A stretch of DNA of 64,000 nucleotides from Kuafuiihalomonas sp039024635 (GTDB lineage: Bacteria; Myxococcota; Kuafuiibacteriia; Kuafuiibacteriales; Kuafuiibacteriaceae), in assembly GCA_039024635.1 (NCBI GenBank), contig JBCCQA010000010.1, positions 62,001 to 126,000 of the forward strand, in the 5' to 3' direction. This document shows positions 26,032 to 35,248 of this stretch, in pieces. The notes under the pieces are model-generated. The model saw only the letters and a program-made list of their open reading frames with translations, did no database searches and was not told where the DNA came from. The translations under genes and the position numbers were made by a program. The number at the start of each line of letters is the position of its first letter. The first letter of the stretch is position 1.

Positions 26032-27631
26032 CGGCGGCAGCCCGTCTTCGACGGAGGAAGCCCACCCCTGCGGCCAGGCCGAGGGGCCAGAGGGCCGGGG
26101 GGCCCGCCGTCGCGCAGGACCCGTCGTCCTCGTCCAGAGCAGGGGGCGAGACGACAGGTCCCGCATCCGAGCTCAGGGTCGGACCGAGGTCGGATCCGTC
26201 TGTGGAGCCCCCATCGACATCGACGGCGCTACCCATGTCGACCCCGGCGTCGGGTCCGCCCGACTCTTCGATGCCCAGAGCCATTCGAAGAGCGGACGCC
26301 GGCTGCACGAGACCGTAGCCGTAGAGAAGGTCATGTCCGTCGTCGCCGGGGGTGGCGAAGAAGGACTGCTCGGCGGTCTCCACGAGGAGCTCGGCCACCC
26401 GCGCCGCCGTCAGGCTCTCATCCGCCGACAAGAGGAGGCCAGCAATCCCGGCCACGATCGGACAGGACGAAGAGGTCCCGCCAAAAAGGACGGTGTAGTC
26501 CCCTTCGCTCTCACCGTCCGGACCGCTGATATCCGTGGTCAGCGTCCCTGTCGGCGCCACCACGTCCACCGCACGGCCTCGATTGCTGAATGGGGCCGTC
26601 TCGTCGAAGAGATTGGTGGCACCCACGGCGATGACGCCCCGAACCGCCTGGAGCTCCTCCGGACCAATCTCCCGGTTGTCATTCCCGGCCGCGAAGACGA
26701 GGACGGCGCCCAATCCCGCCCGCCCTTCGTCAGCCAAGGTTTCGAGGATGGTGCGGAAGGGGGTCGGAACCGGGACGGCGCCTACGAAACCCCAGCTGCT
26801 GGAGACCACGTCGGCGTCGATGTCGAGAGCGAACTGGTAGGCCGCAATGTCCGCCGACAGGGGGATGGGCTGGGTATCGCTCAGCAAGCGGACGCAGCGG
26901 AGGCGGCATCCTGGGCAGGCGCCGGAGATGCCCAGCCCGTTGTTGGTCGAAGCCGCGACCAGGCCTGCGCAGGCCGTCCCGTGTTCGTTGCTGCGTTCGC
27001 CGGCTTCGAAACTGGGAAGGTCATCGTCGTCGAGCACGTCTCTGCCCTCGTCGAACTTGCCAACCAAGTCGGGATGCTCGAGGTCACAGCCATTGTCGAC
27101 GACCACGATGTCGACGCTCTCGTCGCCGGTCTCGAGGGCCCATGCATCCTCGATGTCGATTCGATCGTAGAACCACTGACCCGGGTACTCCGGGTCGTCG
27201 GGTCGGAAGCTAGTCTGGCGCCGCTCATGGGGGAGGTGAATGTCGGGCAGAACGGCCCGAACACCCTCCGGGCCGTCCTGCATAAGGCGAAGGCTGAGGG
27301 CCCAAGCGTCTTCATTGGCGCGACCCCGGACGCGGAGCAGATTGAGGCGGGGGGACGGAACGCCGACCACTTGGAGGCCCCACCGACGGAGTTCCGCCGT
27401 CGAGAGGCTCCGTTCCGGCTCCAGCCAGAGAAGAGCATGGGCGTCGTAGCCGACCTCGTGCCCGTCCCACAGGAGCCGGTCGGTCGAAAGGGCGCGGGCT
27501 TCGACCCACCGCCCCCCATCGAACAAGCGCAGCGGCTTCGTGGGGTCGGGAGTGACCCCGGGCTCGGGATCCACGGCGGGCTGAGCGAGGGGTGCGAGGC
27601 AGGCCCAAACCGCCATCGTCCCGAATGTCAT
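25997..27631 (-). CDS. secreted subtilisin-family serine protease with MYXO-CTERM-like anchor
   Basis: About 544 residues. A signal peptide (AVWACLAPLAQPA) is followed by a propeptide-like region (to about 140), then the S8 catalytic domain with Asp 179 (VVVDNGCD), His 217 (NEHGTACAG), oxyanion Asn 317 (AAGNDN) and Ser 387 (GGTSSSCP). A Gly/Asp/Ser linker leads to a C-terminal Cys, hydrophobic stretch and Arg cluster (LRRRR) that fits MYXO-CTERM sorting. The ATG at 27631 is preferred over 27652, which lies in the Fur box. Probably cell-surface. Placed among heme genes, it may release heme by digesting hemoproteins. The 3' end overlaps convergent hugZ by 35 nt. Confidence 0.9.
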   Translation of the reverse strand: MTFGTMAVWACLAPLAQPAVDPEPGVTPDPTKPLRLFDGGRWVEARALSTDRLLWDGHEVGYDAHALLWLEPERSLSTAELRRWGLQVVGVPSPRLNLLRVRGRANEDAWALSLRLMQDGPEGVRAVLPDIHLPHERRQTSFRPDDPEYPGQWFYDRIDIEDAWALETGDESVDIVVVDNGCDLEHPDLVGKFDEGRDVLDDDDLPSFEAGERSNEHGTACAGLVAASTNNGLGISGACPGCRLRCVRLLSDTQPIPLSADIAAYQFALDIDADVVSSSWGFVGAVPVPTPFRTILETLADEGRAGLGAVLVFAAGNDNREIGPEELQAVRGVIAVGATNLFDETAPFSNRGRAVDVVAPTGTLTTDISGPDGESEGDYTVLFGGTSSSCPIVAGIAGLLLSADESLTAARVAELLVETAEQSFFATPGDDGHDLLYGYGLVQPASALRMALGIEESGGPDAGVDMGSAVDVDGGSTDGSDLGPTLSSDAGPVVSPPALDEDDGSCATAGPPALWPLGLAAGVGFLRRRRAAAVRPRPGEPALL

Positions 27632-27634
27632 ACG

Positions 27635-27657
27635 AATGATTTTGACAATCATTCTCA
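27635..27657. promoter_or_regulatory. Fur box between subtilase and HmuY-like gene
   Basis: The 19-nt core at 27638-27656 matches the Fur consensus GATAATGATAATCATTATC at 15 of 19 positions, the best site in the window. It includes a plus-strand -35-like TTGACA (27643-27648) and lies between the divergent subtilase and lipoprotein genes. Confidence 0.82.
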
Positions 27658-27678
27658 GTCCGGATCAAGAGCGAGGTC

Positions 27679-28581
27679 ATGGTTCGAACAGGGAGCCTCG
27701 CTTTGACCCTCGCCCTCGCCGTCACGGCCTGCGGCGGTGACGACCCCGAGCTCGACAACGGGACGGGGACGGCGGGTCAGCCGGATCTCGGCACCGGCAC
27801 TGGCAGCGGAAACGGAACCGGCAATGGCAGCGGCAACGGAGCCGGGAACGGGATGACCGTCGACATGGGCGGCACCGAGGACATGGGGAGCCCGGTCGAC
27901 ATGGGCGAGGAGCCCATGCTCTGCGAGCTCGACAGCGCCGAGTGTACGGACGAGCAGATTGTCGAGCTCCGCCTGTTCGAGGAGGTTTCGGACGCCATGG
28001 TTACGAACGAGGCCCTGGCCGGCGGAGGCTACCGCAGCGTCATCGACACGACCGGAGGCGGCCTTTCACCCACGGAGGCCTACGTCTATGTCCGGTTCAC
28101 GAACCAGGGCCTCGAGAAAGTCGAGGTGTCGGACTTCGACGCCTTCGAGTCGGGCGCTTGGGACATCGGGGCCCGTCGATTCGTCGTGCGCCTGAACTCC
28201 GGCGTCTCCGGACCCTCCTGTATCGAAGCGGCCCGCACCGCGCCGGACACCGAGTTCGAGACCTTGACCACCGAGCCAGAGGGCCTGCAGTACCGGACCG
28301 AGGCCTACTTCACGACGCCGGACTGCACCATCGTGTCGGACGGGTCGGGTATCGGCTCACCGGGAACGGCCTTGTCGAGCTACTGGACCTACCGAGGCTG
28401 CGTGGAGATGACCGGCAACGTCTACGTCGTCAAGCTGGCCGACGGTCGGAGCGTGAAGATGGAGTTCGAGACCTACTACTCGCCCGACGTGCAGGCCGCC
28501 TGCAACGCGAATGGACGACTGCCTGGCGGCGGACCGAGCGGCTCTGGCAACATGACCATCCTCTGGGGTTTCCTGGACTGA
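27679..28581 (+). CDS. HmuY-like lipoprotein, single domain
   Basis: A 300-residue lipoprotein: signal peptide with lipobox VTAC (Cys 18), a long Gly/Asn/Thr linker and Met/Asp-rich stretch to about residue 78, then one HmuY-like domain (about 95-298) with AYVYVRF and WDIGARRFVVRLNSG, the counterparts of the motifs in the three-domain HmuY. Four Cys residues in the domain may form disulfides. It sits behind a Fur box and is followed 4 nt later by a metalloprotease gene. A heme-capture role is inferred; the ligands are not identified. Confidence 0.8.
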   Translation: MVRTGSLALTLALAVTACGGDDPELDNGTGTAGQPDLGTGTGSGNGTGNGSGNGAGNGMTVDMGGTEDMGSPVDMGEEPMLCELDSAECTDEQIVELRLFEEVSDAMVTNEALAGGGYRSVIDTTGGGLSPTEAYVYVRFTNQGLEKVEVSDFDAFESGAWDIGARRFVVRLNSGVSGPSCIEAARTAPDTEFETLTTEPEGLQYRTEAYFTTPDCTIVSDGSGIGSPGTALSSYWTYRGCVEMTGNVYVVKLADGRSVKMEFETYYSPDVQAACNANGRLPGGGPSGSGNMTILWGFLD

Positions 28582-28585
28582 CGTT

Positions 28586-30082
28586 TTGCACAAACGACCC
28601 TCGATTCTGATTTGGACTCTTCTCGGCGCCGCCTGCTCGCCAAGCCGAATCGAATTCGAGTCGGGCGTCATGGAGCTTCGTCCGGACTCTCCGGAGTCGA
28701 CCGAGATCTTTCGCTACCGACCTTCCGACCAGGTCCAGAGCTTTGACGCCCTCGACATCAGGGTCCACTTCGTCGAGGAGGGCCCCAACGCGGTCCCGGA
28801 CGAAGACGAGGACCTGAACGATCTCCCGGACTACGTCGAACTGGTGGCCGATCGCTACCAGGGCTTCTGGGACGACTACGTGGACCTGGGCTTCCGGACG
28901 CCGCTTTCGGACGAGAACATCACGGACGGCAACGGCGGGGACGGTCGCTTCGACGTCTATCTACTGGACTTCTTCGGGCGGGCCGACGGGGCCTTTTCGG
29001 TCGATGCCTGCGAAGGCGGGACGTGCACGGGCTACGCCGCCCAGGAAAACGACTTCGCCGGATACGGCTACCCCAGCCTCGAAGTGGCTACGGACATCCT
29101 GGCCAGCCACGAGCTGTTCCACGCCGTCCAGGCCGCCTATGACGACGGGCAAGGGAGCATCCTTCGTGAGGGCACGGCGGTCTGGGCCACCGAGGCCCTC
29201 GTTCCCAGCTCCAACGACTTCGAAGAATTCATCGGCTTCTTCCTGGCCGAACCCCAGCGCAGTCTGGACCAGGAGATCGCCGGCGTCGTCCTGGACGGCT
29301 TCGCCTACGGCTCCGCCCTTTTCTTCCAGTTCTTGACCGAGTACTACAGAGACCCAGACCTGGTGCGCCGCCTTTGGCTGCGCTGCACCGACGGTACAGA
29401 TGACGTCGCCGACCCGGAGTGGTTGCTCGCCCTCGACCGACTCTTGGTCGATGCGTACGAGAGCAGCTTCGCCGAGGCGTACGTGGAGTTTGCGTTGTGG
29501 AACGCTTTCTCGGGCGAACGCCATCGGCTGGGGACGAGCTACGCCCAAGCTCGTCGCTATCCCTCTGTGGCGGCGGACGCGGTGGAGCTTCCTCTGGTGC
29601 TCGAACGACCTCGGCACTTTCGGGCTTCGGCCCGGTACCGGCGCTTCGCCCTGGATGGGAGCCGGTCCACCATCGCCGCCCAGCTCGCTGGCCCTGACGC
29701 CGACCGGGACGGGCTCCGGCTGGTTGTCTTGCTCTGGGGACCCGACGGCGCCCGCTTCCAGGTCGGCCAGGACGCCGCATCCTTGGAGGTCGAGTCCGAA
29801 GAGGAAGGGCTGCTCATCGTGGTCAACGATCGCATGCGGGGCGGAAGCGCGCGGGCCAGCGTCTGCGCGGGCGACGTCGAAGAGACAGCGGCCTGCGTGG
29901 CGGCCTTCGAGCCTGAGCCGGATCCCGACCCTGAACCGGATCCCGAGCCCGAACCTGAACCCGGAACCGACCCAAGTCCCTCCGCACCGTTGGGCGAGGA
30001 CGAAGCGGGCGGATGTCGAACACCCGGTGGCCCCATCGTGGGCGCCCCGCTTCTGCTCTGGTGGCGGCGGTGGAGGCTTTGA
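28586..30082 (+). CDS. secreted zinc metalloprotease, MXAN_6640-like
   Basis: A 498-residue secreted protein. The zinc site is HELFH (His 175, Glu 176, His 179) with a downstream Glu in REGTAVWATE (about 195). The N terminus is a signal peptide with a weak lipobox (GAAC). The C-terminal region has an acidic Pro/Glu/Asp repeat linker and ends with a Cys, a hydrophobic stretch and Arg residues, a short MYXO-CTERM-like tail. The start is a TTG 4 nt after the HmuY-like stop, so the two share the Fur-controlled transcript. It resembles the MXAN_6640 family by motif only; the protein substrate is unknown. Confidence 0.8.
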   Translation: MHKRPSILIWTLLGAACSPSRIEFESGVMELRPDSPESTEIFRYRPSDQVQSFDALDIRVHFVEEGPNAVPDEDEDLNDLPDYVELVADRYQGFWDDYVDLGFRTPLSDENITDGNGGDGRFDVYLLDFFGRADGAFSVDACEGGTCTGYAAQENDFAGYGYPSLEVATDILASHELFHAVQAAYDDGQGSILREGTAVWATEALVPSSNDFEEFIGFFLAEPQRSLDQEIAGVVLDGFAYGSALFFQFLTEYYRDPDLVRRLWLRCTDGTDDVADPEWLLALDRLLVDAYESSFAEAYVEFALWNAFSGERHRLGTSYAQARRYPSVAADAVELPLVLERPRHFRASARYRRFALDGSRSTIAAQLAGPDADRDGLRLVVLLWGPDGARFQVGQDAASLEVESEEEGLLIVVNDRMRGGSARASVCAGDVEETAACVAAFEPEPDPDPEPDPEPEPEPGTDPSPSAPLGEDEAGGCRTPGGPIVGAPLLLWWRRWRL

Positions 30083-30163
30083 AGAAATTCGGGGTCGCGT
30101 CGAATCTCGACCTCATCGGGCTTGACCTCAGGGCTCAGCCGTCGTGAAGGACTGTAAGCCCGA

Positions 30164-30187
30164 GACCGAGGAAGCAATTTCTCGGTC
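30164..30187 (+). promoter_or_regulatory. hairpin or operator in azurin leader
   Basis: An exact 7-bp inverted repeat GACCGAG / CTCGGTC with a 10-nt loop, 20 nt before the azurin ATG. It could be an operator or a leader hairpin; no family is recognised. Confidence 0.35.
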
Positions 30188-30207
30188 GATGCTTTTGGAG
30201 AGAATTG

Positions 30208-30825
30208 ATGGAGACCAAGAACGACAAGATGGACCGACGTAGCTCGCTCAAGGTGATGGCCGTTTCGGCCGGTGGCCTTTGGTTGGCCGCCTGCGAGCAA
30301 GGCTCGAAGCCCGCAGCCAAGGCTGAAAAGCCGAAAGAGATGGCCAAGAAGCCCACCGACGAGAAGCCCGCGGCCGACAAGGCGGCTTCCAAGCCCGCTT
30401 CCAAGCCTGAAGACGGCGCGGCGGACGAAGCCGCTGCGGGCGGTGGCGAGACCGTCAAGGTGGCGCTCGAGGTCGGCGATGGTCTGGCCTACAACATCAA
30501 GAAGATCGAAGTGGCCGCTGGCTCGACCGTCGAGGTCACCATCAACCACACGGGCAAGATGGCCGCGAGCGCCATGGGCCATAACTTCGTGCTCCTCAAG
30601 CAGGGCACGGACATGGGGGCCTTCGCCAGCGCGGCGATCAGCGCTCAGGCCACCAACTACATCCCCGACGGGATGAAGGATCAGGTCATCGCCAACACCA
30701 AGGTCGTCGGCGGCGGCGAGTCGGACACCATCTCTTTCTCGGCTCCCGAGAAGGGCGAGTACACCTACCTATGCTCGTTCCCCGGCCACTACCTGCAGAT
30801 GAACGGCAAGTTCATCGTCAACTGA
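30208..30825 (+). CDS. azurin, Tat-type lipoprotein
   Basis: A 205-residue type 1 copper protein. The N terminus carries an RRSSLK twin-Arg-like motif and a lipobox LAAC (Cys 29), so it may be Tat-exported and lipid-anchored. A Lys/Ala/Pro linker (30-80) leads to the azurin domain, where the copper ligands are His 125 (GHNFVLL), Cys 189, His 194 and Met 198, with the spacing of true azurins. It shuttles electrons in the periplasm. The ATG at 30208 has GGAGAG upstream; a TTG three bases earlier is less likely. No Fur box is seen, so membership of the iron regulon is not shown. Confidence 0.93.
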   Translation: METKNDKMDRRSSLKVMAVSAGGLWLAACEQGSKPAAKAEKPKEMAKKPTDEKPAADKAASKPASKPEDGAADEAAAGGGETVKVALEVGDGLAYNIKKIEVAAGSTVEVTINHTGKMAASAMGHNFVLLKQGTDMGAFASAAISAQATNYIPDGMKDQVIANTKVVGGGESDTISFSAPEKGEYTYLCSFPGHYLQMNGKFIVN

Positions 30826-30847
30826 ACGCCTCGCTACACTGCGAACG

Positions 30848-30874
30848 AGCGAGGGGGCATGTCGCCCCCTCGCT
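30848..30874. terminator. bidirectional intrinsic terminator
   Basis: A perfect 11-bp stem AGCGAGGGGGC / GCCCCCTCGCT around a 5-nt loop, followed by TTCATT. It lies between the convergent azurin and methyltransferase genes. Confidence 0.85.
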
Positions 30875-30908
30875 TCATTGCGTCTTGGGATGACGCTCAG
30901 TCCTCCCC

Positions 30909-31754
30909 TCAAGTTTCGAAGACGAAGCGGTTGATGCGATAGCCCTGGACCATTCGGCGGACCAAGGCCGGAACGAAGCGGAGCATCATTCGGTACGTCC
31001 ACGGCATCGCGGCGACGGTCGAGGGGGGCGAGTCCGCCAAGCTGAGGGACTTCGACAGTCTCAAACCCCAGTCGTCGAGAGCCTTCGGGTCGTCGCACTT
31101 CCAGCGAAACCACGACTCCGGAGGCAAATGCTTCATGATGTCGTGCTTGGCTTGGCCGTCGACCATCTTGGCCGAGGTCGTATCCATGACTAGCGTACTC
31201 CCCGGGAACTTCTCTACGAGCTGACGAAGGGTGGTCTCGACCTGGGGCTCATCGAGATAGATCAAGACCGCTTCCGAAACGAAACAGTAGGGGCCCCGGT
31301 GCTGGGCGAGTTCCTGATGCCAACTCGAATCCATGACGTTGGCGGCGACCATGTGCCTTCGTTCGGTGTCCTCGAAGAACTGCCGCCGAAGACTTAGACT
31401 GTCTGGGAGGTCCAGCTCGATCCACTGGGCCCGACCATTGTCGAGGCGTTCGTAACGGGTGTTCAGTCCGGCGCCGATCTCGACCACCGTCCCGTCCGGA
31501 TGCTGGTCCAAGAAGTCCCGGACCTCGCGGTCGAACAGTTGGGCCCGAATGGTGGCGCCGACCAGACTCTGGGTACCCATCCACTTGCTGAAGTCGTAGT
31601 CGAGGGACTCGACGATCTCTACCGCCTTCGGGTCGTCGATCAACCCGGTCCTTTGGCGGGTCTGCTCCGCTCGACCGAGAAGGGGAACGAGAAGGGTCTC
31701 TTGAACCGCTCCCAGACGTACCGGCACGCGCCGTACTTCGCTCAAACTCGCCAT
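30909..31754 (-). CDS. class I SAM methyltransferase, leucine carboxymethyltransferase-like
   Basis: A 281-residue methyltransferase of the LCMT/TcmP group: SAM motif VVEIGAGLNTRYERLD, acidic ELDLPDS, and VSEAVLIYLDEPQ. Such enzymes often modify small molecules such as polyketides. It overlaps the 3' end of the second ABC transporter gene by 13 nt and has GGAGAAC before its ATG, so it belongs to the ABC operon behind a Fur box. It may modify a metallophore or be unrelated; the substrate is unknown. Confidence 0.85.
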   Translation of the reverse strand: MASLSEVRRVPVRLGAVQETLLVPLLGRAEQTRQRTGLIDDPKAVEIVESLDYDFSKWMGTQSLVGATIRAQLFDREVRDFLDQHPDGTVVEIGAGLNTRYERLDNGRAQWIELDLPDSLSLRRQFFEDTERRHMVAANVMDSSWHQELAQHRGPYCFVSEAVLIYLDEPQVETTLRQLVEKFPGSTLVMDTTSAKMVDGQAKHDIMKHLPPESWFRWKCDDPKALDDWGLRLSKSLSLADSPPSTVAAMPWTYRMMLRFVPALVRRMVQGYRINRFVFET

Positions 31755-33463
31755 TGCCTGTTCTCCATTTGGGTCTCCCATAGATGTTGATAGGCCCCGC
31801 CGGCTTCCACGAGGGCTTCGTGCGGGCCGCGCTCGACCACCCGACCGCCGTCGAGGACCAAGATTTGGTCGGCGCCTTGAATGGTCCAGAGTCGGTGAGC
31901 CACCACGATGACCGTGCGCCCCTCCATCAAGGCGCCGATCGCCTCTTGAATGAGGCTCTCCTCATAGGGGTCGACGCTGGCCGTGGCCTCGTCCAGGACG
32001 AGAATGGGGGCGTTCTTCAGGAGCGCCCGCGCGATGGACAAGCGCTGTCGCTGACCCCCTGAAAGCGAAGCCCCGTTGGGGCCTAGCACCGTATCGTAGC
32101 CCTGGGGCAGCTCCATGATGAAGTCATGGGCCCGGGCTGTTCGCGCCGCCTCTTCGACGTCTCGAGCGGAAGCCTCGGGTCGACCGAGCTTGATGTTCTC
32201 GGCCACCGTCTCCTGAAAGAGCACCACGTCCTGGAAGACAGTGGCCACTTTGCTCTGGACCGTCTGGAGCGTCAGATCTCGTACATCGAGACCGTTCATG
32301 GTCACGCGACCGGCGTCGACGTCCCAAAGCCTCATGAGGAGATGGGCGAGGGTCGACTTGCCGGAGCCTGAGGGCCCGACCAAGGCGGTGAGGCTGCCCA
32401 CCGGGAAGGCGGCATCGACACCCTGAAGCGTAGTCTCATCCTCGTAGGCGAAGGATAGGTCATGGACCTCGAGTTCGATCGGACCCGATTGGAGCGGGTC
32501 CTTCCCTTCGGACTGGACTGGTTCGTCGAAGAGGGCCCGAATCCGCTCCAAGGTTCGAGCCGCATGTCGAGCCATGGCGAGATAGAGGACGAGCTGGGAC
32601 AGGGTTCGAGCGAAGTGCAGGGCCACCATCGCCACGGCAAAGAATCGAGCGACTTCGAGCTCTCCTTGCACCAGCCAGTATGCGCCCGCGCCGAAGCAAA
32701 GTGTGAAGCCCGTGAAGACCAACATCGAGAAAGTCATGATGGCGGGCGCGGGAAGGAGTTCGGCTCGCATCATCTCGCGCTCCACCGTATGGAGCTGGGC
32801 CTCGATGCGGGCCCTGTATCCTCTGTCAGCCTCCAAATCGCGGAGGCTCTCGATCCCGCGGACGTACTCCACCAGCAGATCGACGGCCGCCTGCTTCTCG
32901 GCGAAGGCCCGATCCGCGGCGCGGTTCACGAGTCGGAAGCTCCAGGGGATGGCCAGGAGTGCAAGTGGAACGGGTAGGAGCGCAAGCGCGCCCAGCCTCC
33001 AGTCCGAGAACATGAGGACGATGCCGATGACCACCGGCAGGGCGATGTTGGCCACCACCAGACCCCAAGAGTGGGTGACAATCTCGGTGTAGAGGGAGAA
33101 CTCGTCGGTCAGGACGCTCACCGTGCTCCCCAGACGCCTTTGGTTCCAGACCCCCATCGGCAGCTTCCGAAGGTGCTCGATCAGTCGGAGCCGGGTCCGG
33201 CCCACCAGATCGTAAGTCGCCGAGAAGTTCAATCGACCGCCGATGATCTTGAAGATGAAGGCACCAACGAGACAGGCGAGCAGAATGAGAACGAGGGCGA
33301 TCGTCGACAGAGGCGGCTCGCCCCTCACGAGCAAGGCCTCCAACACCCAAACCGCCACCCCGAGAGGGACCGCCTCGAGAATCGCCCCCAGAGAGGCGAA
33401 CAAGAGCCCCGTGAATAGTCGGGGGTCACGGCGGCCGGCCAGATCGAACCCGAGGTCCATCAT
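31742..33463 (-). CDS. ABC transporter, fused permease-ATPase, YbtQ/IrtB-like half
   Basis: A 573-residue type IV (exporter-fold) ABC half-transporter: six transmembrane helices, then Walker A GPSGSGKST, signature LSGGQRQRLSIARAL, Walker B ILVLDEATASVD, H loop AHRLWTI. Its ATG overlaps the stop of the preceding half (ATGA), so the two form a heterodimer. Pairs of this sort under Fur control are siderophore importers (YbtPQ, IrtAB) or exporters; the direction cannot be read from sequence. Confidence 0.9.
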   Translation of the reverse strand: MMDLGFDLAGRRDPRLFTGLLFASLGAILEAVPLGVAVWVLEALLVRGEPPLSTIALVLILLACLVGAFIFKIIGGRLNFSATYDLVGRTRLRLIEHLRKLPMGVWNQRRLGSTVSVLTDEFSLYTEIVTHSWGLVVANIALPVVIGIVLMFSDWRLGALALLPVPLALLAIPWSFRLVNRAADRAFAEKQAAVDLLVEYVRGIESLRDLEADRGYRARIEAQLHTVEREMMRAELLPAPAIMTFSMLVFTGFTLCFGAGAYWLVQGELEVARFFAVAMVALHFARTLSQLVLYLAMARHAARTLERIRALFDEPVQSEGKDPLQSGPIELEVHDLSFAYEDETTLQGVDAAFPVGSLTALVGPSGSGKSTLAHLLMRLWDVDAGRVTMNGLDVRDLTLQTVQSKVATVFQDVVLFQETVAENIKLGRPEASARDVEEAARTARAHDFIMELPQGYDTVLGPNGASLSGGQRQRLSIARALLKNAPILVLDEATASVDPYEESLIQEAIGALMEGRTVIVVAHRLWTIQGADQILVLDGGRVVERGPHEALVEAGGAYQHLWETQMENRQWRV

Positions 33464-35208
33464 GGCGACACCCGCAGCTCTCGTCGTCGTGTGCCCAGGC
33501 GCCAGCCCTCGGCGGACTGCTGGACTTCCCACATCCGCCGATAGAGCGGACATCGGTCCAGCAGCAGCCCGTGCGGACCTCGGTCCACGACGCGCCCCTC
33601 GTCGAGGACAACGAGCTGGTCCACGCCCATGACGCTACGAAGGCGATGGGCAACGAGAATGACGGTCTTTCCTTGGCAAAGCCGAGAGACGCTCTGCTGA
33701 AGCAACCTCTCGTTATCGGGGTCCAGATGGGAGGTGACCTCGTCCAAGACCTGCACGGGACAGTCGCGAAGGAAGGCTCGGGCCATGGTCACGCGCTGGG
33801 CTTCGCCCCCACTCAGGTGGGCGCCCCGTTCTCCGATCGGCGTATCCCAGCCCAGGGGAAGATGTTCGACTACCGCCGATAGTCCGGCCGCGTCCAGCGC
33901 CGCCCTTAGTTCGTCCTCCGTGGCCTCCGGTCGCGCCATCAAGAGGTTGTCGCGAAGGGTTCCGAAGAAGAGCTCAGCCCGTTGCCCGACCAGGCTCACC
34001 GAGCCGAGGGGGTCGCGACGACGGCCCGCATCGAGGAGAGCGACCAGACCTTGGGTGGGCCTCCTAGCTCCAGCCAGCAGCTGGGCCAGAGTACTCTTCC
34101 CAGAGCCGGAAGGACCGACGAGGGCGACCTTCTGACCGGGCTGGATCTCAAGGTCGACCCCGCGAAGGACCGGACCTCGCTCCTCATCGTAGGCGAAGCT
34201 CAGGTCCTCGACGATGATGCCCAGAGAGCCGGCGCCACTCGCGGTCGAGGACTCGCGGGAACGAGGCGGTTGGTCCAGAATCGCGCTCACCCGCTGGATT
34301 CGGACCATGTTCATCTGAAAGTCGCCGAAGAGGGTCATCAGCTTGAGGAGAGGCGCCGTGATTCCGTAGCCCAAGGCGAGGAAGAGGATCAGCGTGGGCG
34401 AATCGATACTGCCGCCCCCATGAAGAATGACCCCCGTCGGCAGAACGACCAAGAGATTGGAGCCAAGGAGCATCATGAAGAGGGTGTAGGCCGGGGCCAT
34501 TCGCCGATTGAGAGTGTCGGCGAAATCGCGAATTCCGAACACGCTCTCACGGACCTGCTTCATCTGAGAGGCCTCCCGTCCAAAGGCCTTCAGAACAACG
34601 ATGCCTCGAAACAGCTCCTGGACGACTTCGTTCGCTCGACGCTCGGCTGCGTGCCAACCAGCCATCAGCTCGTCGAAGTTTCTCATCGTGAAGGCAAAGG
34701 CGGCGAAGCTGACCGGAACCAAGGACAGACTCACCAGCGCGAGACGCCAATCGACGAACAAGAGAAAGCCGAGGGCCAGGAGTGGAGTCACGGCCCCGGA
34801 GGCGAGCTCAGGGACGTGGTGCGCGAAGGTCGCCTCCAAGGCGTCGACGTCGTCGACGACGGCCTTCTTCAGATCCCCGGGAGACCTCTGGTCGAAGAAG
34901 CCGGCCGGAAGGACGGCGAGCTTCCGGGCGAGCTCGGTCCTCAACTCTCTTTGCAGAGCGAAGGCCGAGGCATGAGAGAGGATCATCGACGTTCCGAAGA
35001 AGACGTAACGCAGCAGAACCAGCCCCAGGATGGCCAAGGCAATCCAGGGAAGCCGGTCCAGCTCCGGGGTAGGGGCGAAGACGACCAGGGCCGCGGCGTA
35101 GATCCCGAGAGCGGGCGCGAGTTCGAGTGCGGCCGCCGCCACGGCGAGAACCGCCGACGCGACCAAGCGAAGACGATGAGCCCGCAGGAGTTCGGCGAAA
35201 GCACCCAC
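33460..35208 (-). CDS. ABC transporter, fused permease-ATPase, YbtP/IrtA-like half
   Basis: A 582-residue partner of the downstream half: six helices, Walker A GPSGSGKST, signature LSGGEAQRVTMARAF, Walker B VQVLDEVTSHLD with catalytic Glu kept, H loop AHRLRSV. Both halves look catalytically complete, unlike many asymmetric heterodimers. There is no siderophore-interacting (FAD) domain as in mycobacterial IrtA. It begins 40 nt from a Fur box that it shares with the divergent TetR gene. Confidence 0.9.
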   Translation of the reverse strand: MGAFAELLRAHRLRLVASAVLAVAAAALELAPALGIYAAALVVFAPTPELDRLPWIALAILGLVLLRYVFFGTSMILSHASAFALQRELRTELARKLAVLPAGFFDQRSPGDLKKAVVDDVDALEATFAHHVPELASGAVTPLLALGFLLFVDWRLALVSLSLVPVSFAAFAFTMRNFDELMAGWHAAERRANEVVQELFRGIVVLKAFGREASQMKQVRESVFGIRDFADTLNRRMAPAYTLFMMLLGSNLLVVLPTGVILHGGGSIDSPTLILFLALGYGITAPLLKLMTLFGDFQMNMVRIQRVSAILDQPPRSRESSTASGAGSLGIIVEDLSFAYDEERGPVLRGVDLEIQPGQKVALVGPSGSGKSTLAQLLAGARRPTQGLVALLDAGRRRDPLGSVSLVGQRAELFFGTLRDNLLMARPEATEDELRAALDAAGLSAVVEHLPLGWDTPIGERGAHLSGGEAQRVTMARAFLRDCPVQVLDEVTSHLDPDNERLLQQSVSRLCQGKTVILVAHRLRSVMGVDQLVVLDEGRVVDRGPHGLLLDRCPLYRRMWEVQQSAEGWRLGTRRRELRVSP

Positions 35209-35248
35209 GCTAGGCTCGCGGCTGGTGGGTGTGTCGCATGAATTTGAA

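Noticed and set aside
29557..30582. Minus-strand open frame over the metalloprotease and azurin
   Set aside because: Repeated Gly-Ser stretch is only the antisense of the Pro/Glu/Asp linker; no family support.
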